Source of the DNA: CAZIRF01 sp964541755
GTDB lineage: Bacteria > Spirochaetota > Spirochaetia > Treponematales > Breznakiellaceae
Assembly (NCBI GenBank): GCA_964541755.1
Contig: CAZIRF010000036.1
Span: 1 to 29,974 of the forward strand
DNA length: 29,974 nucleotides
Direction of reading: 5' to 3'
The translations under genes and the position numbers were made by a program. Shown here one piece after another: positions 22,633 through 29,974 of this stretch; position 1 is the first letter of the stretch, and the number at the start of each line of letters is the position of its first letter. The notes under the pieces were generated by a model. It saw only the letters and a program-made list of their open reading frames with translations, did not search any database and was not told the origin of the DNA.

Positions 22633-23546
22633 TGCCAAACACCCCGCCCCTTGCCCCAGCCCTCGCAATTGCCGTCGGGCTCTATGCAGCGAGCCTGGGA
22701 CTCTGCGCCCTCTCTGCCCGTTTCGTCTTCAAAAAGAAGGAGTGGTCGCGAAAAATCGCCCACGTCCTTGCGGCCCTTACCGCCCTGGCCTTCCCCTTCC
22801 TCTTCGACTCCCACTGGCCCGTCCTTGTTCTGGCCATCGGGGTCTCCCTCGTCCTTTTTGTACTGCGCCTCAAGCGGGGCTTTCCGGCCCTCTACGATAT
22901 CGGGCGGCGCAGCTGGGGCGAGCAGACGATGTGCCTGGGGCTCTACCTCGCTTTTCTTTTGACCGGCCGCCAGCCGGGGCTCTACACGGCAGTCGTGCTG
23001 ATAACGGCCTTTGCCGACACGGCGGCGGCGGTGGCAGGGCGCCGGTGGGCGGCGCGGCGCCACAAGGAGACTGCAGACGAGAGTGTGGCCGCCAGTAAAA
23101 CTGGCGCCGCCAGTAAAACTGGCGCCGCCACGAAAAGTGGCGCCGGATCCCTCGCCTTCTTTGCCGTCTGCGCCCTCATCCTCGTCCCCTGGCTTGTCCT
23201 TGACCCCGACGCCCTTTTCGCGCGCTTGAGCAGCATCTTCGATCCTTCAAGCGCCCTCCCCCTGGCAATCGGCCTCGCCCTCGCCATGGCCCTGGTACTC
23301 ACCGTAGTTGAAGCGGTCAGTCCCTTTGGCAGCGACAACCTGAGCATTCCCCTCTCGCTCATCGGCCTCGCAGCACTGGCCCGCGCCTGGCCGCTGGCCT
23401 TCACCATCATCTTGCCGGCAGCCATCCTTGCCGCCCTTCCTGCCGTCTGGCTGCTTTCACGGCGGCGACCGGCGCCAAACACCCCATCCTCTCCAACCCC
23501 CGATACACCAAAAACCCCAAAAGGAGCAAGCAATGCAAAACGTTGA
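22632..23546 (+). CDS. Dolichol/phytol-kinase-like CTP-dependent lipid kinase
   Basis: This is a membrane protein of 304 residues with about seven hydrophobic helices. The family mark is VEAVSPFGSDNLSIPL (about 228-243), typical of the dolichol kinase/phytol kinase/yeast Dgk1 group, which phosphorylate lipid alcohols or diacylglycerol with CTP. SRKIAHVLAALTALAFP near residue 40 also matches (RK..H pattern). The helix before the signature is interrupted by a loop with three AASKTG-like repeats encoded by a tandem hairpin DNA repeat. The ATG overlaps the previous stop (TGATG). The UbiA-like gene starts within its last codons. Substrate is inferred, not seen; a prenol is attractive given the UbiA neighbour. 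Confidence 0.78.
   Translation: MPNTPPLAPALAIAVGLYAASLGLCALSARFVFKKKEWSRKIAHVLAALTALAFPFLFDSHWPVLVLAIGVSLVLFVLRLKRGFPALYDIGRRSWGEQTMCLGLYLAFLLTGRQPGLYTAVVLITAFADTAAAVAGRRWAARRHKETADESVAASKTGAASKTGAATKSGAGSLAFFAVCALILVPWLVLDPDALFARLSSIFDPSSALPLAIGLALAMALVLTVVEAVSPFGSDNLSIPLSLIGLAALARAWPLAFTIILPAAILAALPAVWLLSRRRPAPNTPSSPTPDTPKTPKGASNAKR
23088..23142 (+). repeat. Three tandem 18-bp hairpin repeats inside the kinase gene
   Basis: Copies at 23088-23105 and 23106-23123 are identical; the third (23124-23141) differs at a few positions. Each forms a hairpin: CGCCAGT-AAA-ACTGGCG twice, then CGCCAC-GAAAA-GTGGCG, where paired changes keep the stem. They encode AASKTG, AASKTG, AATKSG in a loop. Confidence 0.8.
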
Positions 23547-24240
23547 ACCGAATCCCGTCCAATCGCCCCTCCACTACCTGCTCTCGCGCGCGAAACCCCT
23601 TACCCTCCTCGCGGCGGGGCTCCTCTGCGGCTTTGCCGCGAGCGGGGCACTCTATCCGCCAAATGCACTGGGGACATACCGCCCGGATGCTGCAACATGG
23701 CTCCAGCTCGCCCTCTTCGCGGGCCTCATCCATGCACTGCTCTTCCTGGCCATACGCTGCATCGACGACATCGTGGATCTCGACAGCGACCGCGAAAAGG
23801 GCCGATGGTCAAGCAGTATCGATCCGCGGCGCAGCCTCTACCCGCTGGCCGCCATCTTTACGCTGGCAGCCCTCGCCCTCGCCGTCTCCCAATCGCCATG
23901 GGCAGCCCTCGCCTGCGCTATCAGCCTTGCCCTCCTTTCCCTGCCTCGCCTTCCGGCGATCCTCAAACTGCCCATCGCAACAGCGGCAAGTACGGCCATC
24001 GCCATTCTTTTGGCCGACGCCCACTACGCAAAGCCCCTTGAGGAGCTCTTGCAGGGCACGAGCGCCGCGGCCGACTGGCGCAGCATCATCCTCTACGCCG
24101 CGTGGCTCCTCGCCTCGCTCGTTTCGCTTCAAATGATCAAAGGGCGCCGCGAGGGTGCCCCCAAGTGGCTGCCGGGACTCTTTGGACTGTTTATTGCAAG
24201 CTCCGGACTCCTCCTTGCAGGGCTGCCATGGATACGCTAG
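23533..24240 (+). CDS. UbiA-like membrane prenyltransferase
   Basis: UbiA enzymes attach a prenyl diphosphate to an acceptor in the membrane. The 235-residue product has about seven to eight membrane helices. The first Asp-rich motif is clear: CIDDIVDLDSDREKGRWS (about 76-93), preceded by RAKPLTLLAAGLLCG (about 18-32). The second Asp-rich motif expected in the C-terminal half is not evident (MIKGRREGAPKW lies about there), so it may be divergent or use other residues. AAGGAG (23521-23526) lies 6 nt before the ATG, deciding this start over a longer frame. It overlaps the kinase gene by 14 bp and the dikinase gene by 13 bp. Confidence 0.72.
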   Translation: MQNVEPNPVQSPLHYLLSRAKPLTLLAAGLLCGFAASGALYPPNALGTYRPDAATWLQLALFAGLIHALLFLAIRCIDDIVDLDSDREKGRWSSSIDPRRSLYPLAAIFTLAALALAVSQSPWAALACAISLALLSLPRLPAILKLPIATAASTAIAILLADAHYAKPLEELLQGTSAAADWRSIILYAAWLLASLVSLQMIKGRREGAPKWLPGLFGLFIASSGLLLAGLPWIR

Positions 24241-27185
24241 AGCAGGTCCTCGATTCCCGGCAGCTGCGTACGCGCGTAAGGGAGCAGGCCTCCCTCAATG
24301 CCGTCGCCGAACGCTTTGGGGGGAAGTGCGCGGGGCTCGCCCGCCTTGCCGCCACCCGGCCACAGATCGCCGTACCGGAATGGATTGCCCTCGACGAAGA
24401 GGCAATCGGGGCAGTCCTCAATCCCGCCGACCCTTCACGGGGAGAACTGCGAGAAAAGATTCTCGGGCTGATGGAAGAGCTGGCTTCACCCGCGGCGGCG
24501 AGCAAATTGGCGCTGAAGAATCCGGCGGGGATCAAAGCAAAAGCGAGCAAGCCGGGGGCACAGCTGGATGCATCGCAGTGGATCCCCCTGGCCGTCCGCA
24601 GTTCTGTCGTTGGAGAAGACGGCACCGAACACTCCTTTGCGGGGCAGTTTCTGTCCGTCCTCGATGTGCGCGGCCCGGAAGCCGTCCTCGAAGCGGTCAA
24701 AAAGGTCTTTGCCTCCTTTGACACCGCGGGAGTGCATGAATATCTCAAAGCCCGCCACCTGGCGCCTGGCAGCCTCAAGCCCGCCATACTCATACAGCGG
24801 ATGGTCCCGGCCCGCGCCGCGGGCATTGCCTTTACCAGGACAGACGGAGCCCTCGTCGAGAGCATCAGCGGCCTTGGCGACGCACTCGCCGCAGGGCTCG
24901 AATCGGGCGACTCCTGGGAGCTCGACCGGCGCGGGCAGGTAAAAAGCCTCTCCGTGGCTTCGGGGCCGCCCAGCCTGAGCCCCCGTGACCTGCGGGAACT
25001 GGCCCGCGCACTGGACACACTGCGCCGCGACAGCGGCCGGGACGTCGACGGGAGCACCCCCCGTCATGCCAATACCCGCGAGCTCGATGTCGAGTTCGCC
25101 TTCGGTCCCGCCCATCAGCCCACAGGCGGCGACAGCGCCTCATGGGGCCGCGCCCGCTACCGCGGCCGCAACAGCAGCCGCAACCGGGGCAGGCTCTACA
25201 TCCTGCAAGTGCGCCCCCAAACCGCGCCACCCGCCGCGAAGAGCGCCCCGGAAGCGACCGGGCCCGCCGAAGGCACCGTGAACCAGCCCGCCAAGCAACA
25301 GGGACAGGCCACCGGAAACCACCGCATCTGGGACAACTCCAACATCGTCGAGAGCTACAGCGGCATCACCCTGCCCCTTACCTTCTCTTTTATCCGCGTC
25401 GCCTACCGCGCCGTGTACCGCCAGTTCTGCGAACTCGCCGGCATCCCCCGCGCCACCATCGCCGCCCATGACAGCCTCTTTTCCAACATGCTGGGCATCT
25501 TTGGCGGCCGCGTCTACTACAATCTCCTCAACTGGTACCGCCTTCTGTCCCTCCTGCCCGGCTACGCCTTCAATCGCCGCGCCATGGAGGAGATGATGGG
25601 GGTGGGTAGCAGCCTCGAGGAGCAAGATGACAACAGCGCGGGCACCGCGAAAGGCACAGGCACTGCGAAAGGCGCGGGCCCCGCCGCAAAAAGCAGGCCC
25701 GCCTCCAAGATCCGCGAAAACCCCCTCGCCCGCATTTTTATCCACGGCCCCGCCCTCCTTCGCACCGTGCTCCGACTCGTCGGCCTCTGGTTCGGCAGCG
25801 GCCGGCGCATGGACCGCTTTATCCGCGACTTCAATGCGCGCTACCAGGTCTACAACACCCTCGACTTCGACGGCATGGACGAGCGCGCCCTCCTGGCCCT
25901 GCGCAGGGAACTCGAAGGTGAAATCCTCGCCCGCTGGAAGGCCCCCATCGTCAATGACCTCGTCGCCATGGTCGCCATGGGCGTCCTCACCCGCCTCCTC
26001 AAGCCCTGCGGCAGCGACCCCAACGCCCTCCTCGTCAACTCAGGCGGCATCCCCAGCGCCGCCATTGCTCAAGGCCTCGAAGAACTCGCCGCCCTCATCG
26101 CACAGGACGAGGCATGCTCCCGCGCCTTCCTCGCCGCAGACAGCCCCACCCGGGAACGCCTTGTCGACAGCGCCCCGCCAGAAAGCGGCATCCGCGAACA
26201 CTGGCAGAGCTGGCTCGCCCACAACGGCGCCCGCGGTGTCGAAGAGATGAAACTCGAGTCCCGCCCCATCGGTGAAGACCCCGGCCTCTGCCTCCACCTG
26301 GTCGCGGAACTGGTCAAGGAGATTCAGGCTGATACGGACGCCCCGCCGCCAGCGCCCTCTTCATCCGACGGGCCCGCCCCCGCGACCGGGGGCCCACAGG
26401 GGCGGCGGCACGCCGCCGCCCCCCGCCAAGCTGGCGCCACCAAGGCCGCCCCCCCCCGCAATGATCCCCCCGACGGACTGCGCCTCAAACCCGCCCCCCT
26501 GCGCCGCGCACTTATCCGCTATTTTCTCGAACGCACCCGGCAGGCCATCCGCGACCGCGAGCGGCAGCGCTTCTGCCGCGCCGAAGCCTACAGCCTCATG
26601 CGCCGCCTCTTTGCGGCCCTGGGCCGCCGCTGGGCCCGCGACGGGGTCCTCGACGAGGCACGCGATATCTTTTGGCTGGAGTGGGATGAAATCGGCCGCG
26701 CCATCGAGGGGGCGCAGGACCTCGTCGCCTTTCGTGAACTGGTCGCCCTGCGCAAGGCTTCCCGCGAAACATCATCCGGCACGCCCCTCCCCGACCGCTT
26801 CGAGACATACGGCGTACCGGCCTTTTCCCCGCTGCCCACACGCCCGGCCGGTACCGCTACAGACAAACTCGCGGGGACCGGGGCATCCCCGGGCACTGTC
26901 GAAGGCCGTATTTTGAAACTCGAAACCCCGGACAGCACCCGGGAACTTTCCGGGCGTATCGTCCTCGCCCGCCAGACCGACCCCGGGTGGATTGTCATCT
27001 TCCCCGCCATCGCTGCCCTCATCGTCGAAAAAGGGAGCATACTCTCGCACAGCGCCATCGTGGCCCGCGAGTTGGGCCTTCCCTGCATAGTGGGTGCCCG
27101 CGGGGCCTTCGACCGCATCCCGGATGGAGCCCTCGTACGCATGGACGCATCGACGGGACGCATCCAGATTCTTGAAGAGGATTGA
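24228..27185 (+). CDS. PEP-synthase/rifampin-phosphotransferase-like dikinase
   Basis: The 985-residue product has the three-part layout of rifampin phosphotransferase: ATP-grasp, a unique middle and a swivelling phosphohistidine domain, without the PEP-binding barrel. The ATP-grasp part (about 25-365) keeps FGGKCAGLARL, PLAVRSSVVGEDG, SFAGQFLSVLDV, IQRMVPARAAGIAFTR, ELDVEF and LYILQVRP. The middle starts NSNIVESYSGITLPLTFSF, as in PEP/pyruvate-binding proteins. The His domain (about 875-985) has SPGTVEG, LSHSAIVARELGLPCIVG with the catalytic His near 941. Such enzymes make AMP and Pi and phosphorylate a small substrate. Two low-complexity linkers (about 465-495 and 700-760) are palindrome-rich. 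The ATG at 24228 overlaps the UbiA-like gene. The substrate may be an operon intermediate rather than pyruvate or an antibiotic. Confidence 0.82.
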   Translation: MDTLEQVLDSRQLRTRVREQASLNAVAERFGGKCAGLARLAATRPQIAVPEWIALDEEAIGAVLNPADPSRGELREKILGLMEELASPAAASKLALKNPAGIKAKASKPGAQLDASQWIPLAVRSSVVGEDGTEHSFAGQFLSVLDVRGPEAVLEAVKKVFASFDTAGVHEYLKARHLAPGSLKPAILIQRMVPARAAGIAFTRTDGALVESISGLGDALAAGLESGDSWELDRRGQVKSLSVASGPPSLSPRDLRELARALDTLRRDSGRDVDGSTPRHANTRELDVEFAFGPAHQPTGGDSASWGRARYRGRNSSRNRGRLYILQVRPQTAPPAAKSAPEATGPAEGTVNQPAKQQGQATGNHRIWDNSNIVESYSGITLPLTFSFIRVAYRAVYRQFCELAGIPRATIAAHDSLFSNMLGIFGGRVYYNLLNWYRLLSLLPGYAFNRRAMEEMMGVGSSLEEQDDNSAGTAKGTGTAKGAGPAAKSRPASKIRENPLARIFIHGPALLRTVLRLVGLWFGSGRRMDRFIRDFNARYQVYNTLDFDGMDERALLALRRELEGEILARWKAPIVNDLVAMVAMGVLTRLLKPCGSDPNALLVNSGGIPSAAIAQGLEELAALIAQDEACSRAFLAADSPTRERLVDSAPPESGIREHWQSWLAHNGARGVEEMKLESRPIGEDPGLCLHLVAELVKEIQADTDAPPPAPSSSDGPAPATGGPQGRRHAAAPRQAGATKAAPPRNDPPDGLRLKPAPLRRALIRYFLERTRQAIRDRERQRFCRAEAYSLMRRLFAALGRRWARDGVLDEARDIFWLEWDEIGRAIEGAQDLVAFRELVALRKASRETSSGTPLPDRFETYGVPAFSPLPTRPAGTATDKLAGTGASPGTVEGRILKLETPDSTRELSGRIVLARQTDPGWIVIFPAIAALIVEKGSILSHSAIVARELGLPCIVGARGAFDRIPDGALVRMDASTGRIQILEED
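26376..26436 (+). repeat. Three consecutive strong hairpins in the dikinase linker
   Basis: GCCCCCG-CGAC-CGGGGGC (26376-26393), GGGGCGGCGGC-AC-GCCGCCGCCCC (26399-26422, 11-bp stem) and CGCCA-AGC-TGGCG (26424-26436) follow one another in DNA encoding a Pro/Ala/Gly-rich linker. Confidence 0.6.
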
Positions 27186-27187
27186 AC

Positions 27188-28297
27188 ATGCGCGTTTTCA
27201 CCGTCCGCGACCGCGGCGCCGTTCACGATTTCATCACGGCCGGCCGGTCCATAGCCCGCCACAACGGGAGTCCCCTGCCAAATGCCGCTTCTGAACGATC
27301 GGCTTTTAACCCCAAGGCCCTCGACAAACACGACGAAAAGGCACTCTTCCTCCTGGCCCCACCGGCAAACGGGGCACCCATACCCTGGGGGGCCCGCGCC
27401 CTCCTGGTATTCCCCCGCTTCGACAGCACGGCCCGCCTGGGCTGGTTCGAGTCGATCGACGATGCGGCGACGGCCCTTCCCCTCCTTGAGCACGCCGCGA
27501 CGATTGCCGCAAGCCGCGGGGCCGCCCGCATCCTGGGTCCCCTGGATATCCACACCTGGCAGCGCTACCGCCTCGTTACCGGCGGCTGGGGCCCGCCCCC
27601 CTTTGTCGGGGAACCGCAAAACCCCGCCTGGTACCCGGCCCTGTTCAAGGCCGCCGGCTTTACCGAGGTGGAACGCTACGTCTCTGCCCTGTGCACCGCG
27701 CCCCACCGCCATATCGCAAAGGCCCAAACCCTCTGCGACCGCTATTACAGCGCCGGTTACCGCATACGCCCCTTCAACCCCCACAAGAGCGATGCGGAAC
27801 TGCGCAGCATTCACGATATCAGCCTCCAGGCATTCCCCGGCGGCGTGCTCTTTCGCCCCCTGTCCTTTCCCGAATTCAAAAGGCTCTACAAGCCCATACT
27901 CCCCTTTTTGCATCCGGGCCTCTGCGCCTTCGCCGTCGACCCGCAGGGAAACGACATCGGCTTTGTATTCGGCCTGCCCGACTACTACGCCCTGCGCGAA
28001 CGCGACGGCAGCCTGCGCGCGAAACTGCGCACACTCGCCCTGCGCCTCGCCCCCCTGCGTTTGCATCCCGCCGCCCACTACGACCGGGTCATCCTCAAAA
28101 CCCTCGCCGTTCGACCCGGCCTGCGCCACGTCATGCCCGGCCCCGTTCTGGGCTCCTGGTTAAACCAGCAAGTCCTCGACCTGGGCCTCTCCACCCTGGT
28201 CCACGCCCTCATGCACGAGGACAACTACTCGAGGACCCTCTCCGCTTGGTCAGCCGAGCCCTTCCGCTCCTATGCCCTCTTCGGGAAAGACCTGTGA
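27188..28297 (+). CDS. GNAT-like (YghO-like) N-acyltransferase
   Basis: The 369-residue protein has the tandem GNAT-like layout of the YghO-type family: LGWFESIDDAATALPLLEHA, ASRGAARILGPLD, a VTGGWGPPPFVGEPQNPAWYPALFKAAGF segment (YghO: GPP..NP.YY..L.E..GF) at about 135-165, then a second lobe ending in RPGLRHVMPGPVLGSW and HALMHEDNYSRTLS. Related GNAT-type enzymes in bacterial lipid pathways transfer long acyl chains to amines. AGAGG lies about 7 nt before the ATG, 2 nt after the dikinase stop; an in-frame TTG 6 nt upstream is possible. Its stop overlaps the adenylating-enzyme start (GTGA). A natural reading is that the neighbour activates an acyl group for this enzyme. Confidence 0.7.
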   Translation: MRVFTVRDRGAVHDFITAGRSIARHNGSPLPNAASERSAFNPKALDKHDEKALFLLAPPANGAPIPWGARALLVFPRFDSTARLGWFESIDDAATALPLLEHAATIAASRGAARILGPLDIHTWQRYRLVTGGWGPPPFVGEPQNPAWYPALFKAAGFTEVERYVSALCTAPHRHIAKAQTLCDRYYSAGYRIRPFNPHKSDAELRSIHDISLQAFPGGVLFRPLSFPEFKRLYKPILPFLHPGLCAFAVDPQGNDIGFVFGLPDYYALRERDGSLRAKLRTLALRLAPLRLHPAAHYDRVILKTLAVRPGLRHVMPGPVLGSWLNQQVLDLGLSTLVHALMHEDNYSRTLSAWSAEPFRSYALFGKDL

Positions 28298-29913
28298 GCC
28301 CCGCCCCTGTCCCGGGTCAAAAAGCCCTCTTGGTCATGTACCGCCGGGGCCGGCGCGAGAGCCTCTCCCGCGAAGAATTGACAATGCTGATAAATAGAGA
28401 CCTCGAGTGTTTCGCGAAGCGCGGGCCAGGCAGTGGCGAACGCATCCTGTGTATCGGCCCCCTCTCGCCCTATTTTTTCGTCAAACTCATCGCCCTCTTC
28501 GCCTGCGGCGCGACGGCCGTTCTCCCTCCCCCCGTCCGCACCCTGCGCGAGCTGGTAGCCGCCTGCCGCGACATCCGGCCCCGGGGCATACTCGCGCCGC
28601 TTCCCCTGCGCATACTCCTGCGCTTCCTCTGCCCACCCGCACAGCGCCCTCCCGCCGGCACGCCGCACCCGTTGACCAAAAAGGTACCGAACGCGCCGGC
28701 AAGAGTGCGGCCTGAGCAACTCCTCGAAGACGTCCTCGCCCCGCAGCGCGACCGGCCCCTCCTCTTGAGCAGCAGCAGCGGCACCGGCGGCCTTCGCCAC
28801 AGCCTCGTGCGCACTGGCGCGGACCTCGCCACCCAGAGCACCCGAATAAGCCGCGTCCTCGAATATTCCAGCGAAGAGAAAGAGGCCTGCGGCATCCAGA
28901 CCTTCGCCCTCAACAACATCGCAAGCGGTATGGAGGCCATCCTCATCCGCCCCGGCGACTGGCGTCGCCCCGCCCGCCTCCTTCGCATCCTGCGCCGTGA
29001 AAACCCCGACCGCCTCTCCGGCTCCCCCTCCCTTGTAAACGCCGTCTGCCGAGAGCTCGCAAACCGCGGCGAAACCCTCCCCCGGCTGCGCCGCGTCATC
29101 TGCGGCGGGGCCCCCATCCACTACGGCTTTGTCGCCCGCTGCAGGGAGCACTTCCCCAATGCGCGCATCAGCCTCGTGTACGGCTCGACAGAGGCCCAGC
29201 CCATCGCCATCCTCGATTCCCTTCAGGAGGGCGGCAGCGAAAAGCTCCTCGAACGCATGCGGCTGGCCGCGCAAAGGGGGGCCGGGCTTCCCGTCGGGAG
29301 ACCGGTATCAAATACAGACATTCTGATACTCCCGGCAGCGGGCGGGCCGGTTTTTCCGGCCGCGCCGGGGGGCGAAACGATTGGGGAAGTCCTCGTGCGC
29401 GGCGAAGGGGTGAACAACTGCTATCTGGATATCGAGCCAAAAGACAATCCGTCCCGCTGGTACGCCCCGGACGGCAGCTGGTACCACCGGACCGGCGACC
29501 TGGGCTACCTCGACGCGAATGACGGCAGCCTCTTTCTCGTGGGCCGGCTCGCCCTTACCGTGGAAAGTCCCGGCGGCCCCTTACACCCCTACCCGGTCGA
29601 AGCCCTGGCCTGCCTGGACCCCGCCGTCGAGCGGGCGGCCCTCGTCCCGGCACCAACAGGCCCCCGCGGCGGTACCGGCGGCACATCAGCCCCCCTCCTC
29701 TTCATACAGCGGGGATCCGTACGCCAAAACGCGCCGCGCATACGCGAGGAGGCCCTGCGCGAACGACTCGGGGAAGAGCTTTCACGACTCTTTTCATTCA
29801 AAGCGGAGATCGTCTTTCTATCTCGGATACCCCTCGACACGCGGCATGCCTGGCGCAACGATTACCGCCAGCTGCGCACCATTGCCGCCGCGAGGGGTAT
29901 GCGCCGCCCATAA
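28294..29913 (+). CDS. Acyl-adenylating enzyme (AMP-binding superfamily, OleC-like C-terminus)
   Basis: ANL-superfamily enzymes activate carboxylic acids as acyl-AMP. The 539-residue product shows LLSSSSGTGG (about 157-166, the P-loop A3), YGSTEAQP (about 295-302, A5), and YHRTGDLGYLD with GSLFLVGRL (about 396-415, A7-A8). The end reads IPLDTRHAWRND (about 513-524); in OleC-like and related ligases this is VDxRHNAKID, so the catalytic Lys position is Arg here. Activity of the second half-reaction is therefore uncertain. GTG at 28294 overlaps the GNAT stop and is chosen over a much longer open frame in the GNAT gene. No ribosome site is strong, fitting translational coupling. It is the last complete gene; the operon may continue beyond the edge. 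Confidence 0.82.
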   Translation: MSPAPVPGQKALLVMYRRGRRESLSREELTMLINRDLECFAKRGPGSGERILCIGPLSPYFFVKLIALFACGATAVLPPPVRTLRELVAACRDIRPRGILAPLPLRILLRFLCPPAQRPPAGTPHPLTKKVPNAPARVRPEQLLEDVLAPQRDRPLLLSSSSGTGGLRHSLVRTGADLATQSTRISRVLEYSSEEKEACGIQTFALNNIASGMEAILIRPGDWRRPARLLRILRRENPDRLSGSPSLVNAVCRELANRGETLPRLRRVICGGAPIHYGFVARCREHFPNARISLVYGSTEAQPIAILDSLQEGGSEKLLERMRLAAQRGAGLPVGRPVSNTDILILPAAGGPVFPAAPGGETIGEVLVRGEGVNNCYLDIEPKDNPSRWYAPDGSWYHRTGDLGYLDANDGSLFLVGRLALTVESPGGPLHPYPVEALACLDPAVERAALVPAPTGPRGGTGGTSAPLLFIQRGSVRQNAPRIREEALRERLGEELSRLFSFKAEIVFLSRIPLDTRHAWRNDYRQLRTIAAARGMRRP

Positions 29914-29974
29914 CGCGTTTTTAGTAACCAGAAGCCTGCAGCTCAAGCTACCTTGGCGAATTGGGGGACCCAGT

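Noticed and set aside
20257..22668. 803-codon open frame on the minus strand opposite the PP-loop/BtaA fusion
   Set aside because: The plus-strand frame carries SGGKDS and AdoMet motifs; the opposite frame is Arg/Gly-rich without motifs.
23088..23142. CRISPR-like repeat array
   Set aside because: The three units are contiguous, 18 bp and in frame within a gene, with no spacers.
26588..28129. 513-codon open frame on the minus strand across the dikinase and GNAT genes
   Set aside because: It crosses two well-supported genes and has no recognisable domain or ribosome site.
27691..28293. Extending the acyl-adenylating enzyme upstream to about 27691
   Set aside because: The extra 200 residues are Pro/Arg-rich and lie out of frame within the GNAT gene. 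The GTG at 28294 gives the family N-terminus and the common GTGA overlap.

Overview
The window looks like chromosomal DNA of a moderately GC-rich free-living spirochaete (Spirochaetota). This assignment is an inference. It rests on the gene set (a very large FapA/DUF342 protein beside a MinD-like ATPase, a PspA/YbjN-like/STAS group, Lgt, a C-terminal processing peptidase and a sigma-54 activator), not on a marker such as rRNA. GC content rises clearly from left to right. I see no tRNA, rRNA, CRISPR array, insertion sequence or prophage.

Region 1 (1-450) has no convincing gene. It holds helically phased DnaA-box-like 9-mers, including two perfect TTATCCACA boxes, flanking an AT-rich stretch, and is a candidate chromosomal origin. 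Region 2 (433-3719, minus strand) carries a SDR oxidoreductase with its own promoter, then a STAS anti-anti-sigma-like protein with a zinc ribbon, a YbjN-like protein, PspA and an atypical OmpR-type regulator. The last four probably form one envelope-stress or signalling operon driven by a clear sigma-70 promoter at 2933-2961. Region 3 (3764-5102, plus) holds a TrmJ-like tRNA methyltransferase and a small exported protein. Region 4 (5059-9531, minus) is an operon of S41 peptidase, RsmE, a WecG/TagA glycosyltransferase and a sigma-54 activator that lacks a DNA-binding domain and has Glu at the phosphorylation site.

Region 5 (9656-20233, plus) runs through a small membrane protein, a MinD/FlhG-like ATPase, a 979-residue FapA protein with three N-terminal modules, Lgt, a 60-residue protein, threonine synthase, a pRiA4b-ORF3-like fusion, a PTS EIIA protein and a DUF1707/LiaF-like protein. 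Region 6 (20224-29913, plus) is a six-gene, tightly overlapping operon: a PP-loop/BtaA-like fusion, a dolichol/phytol-kinase-like membrane protein, a UbiA-like protein, a rifampin-phosphotransferase-like dikinase, a GNAT-like acyltransferase and an acyl-adenylating enzyme. Together these suggest synthesis of an unusual, possibly prenylated or amine-containing lipid. This is the best candidate for an undescribed system in the window. It may continue past the right edge.

Two themes cut across regions. Four starts lie only 6-7 nt downstream of a -10 hexamer with a -35 hexamer 16-17 nt further up, which predicts leaderless mRNAs. GC-rich palindromes, some in tandem 18-bp units, sit in frame inside linkers or tails of several proteins.
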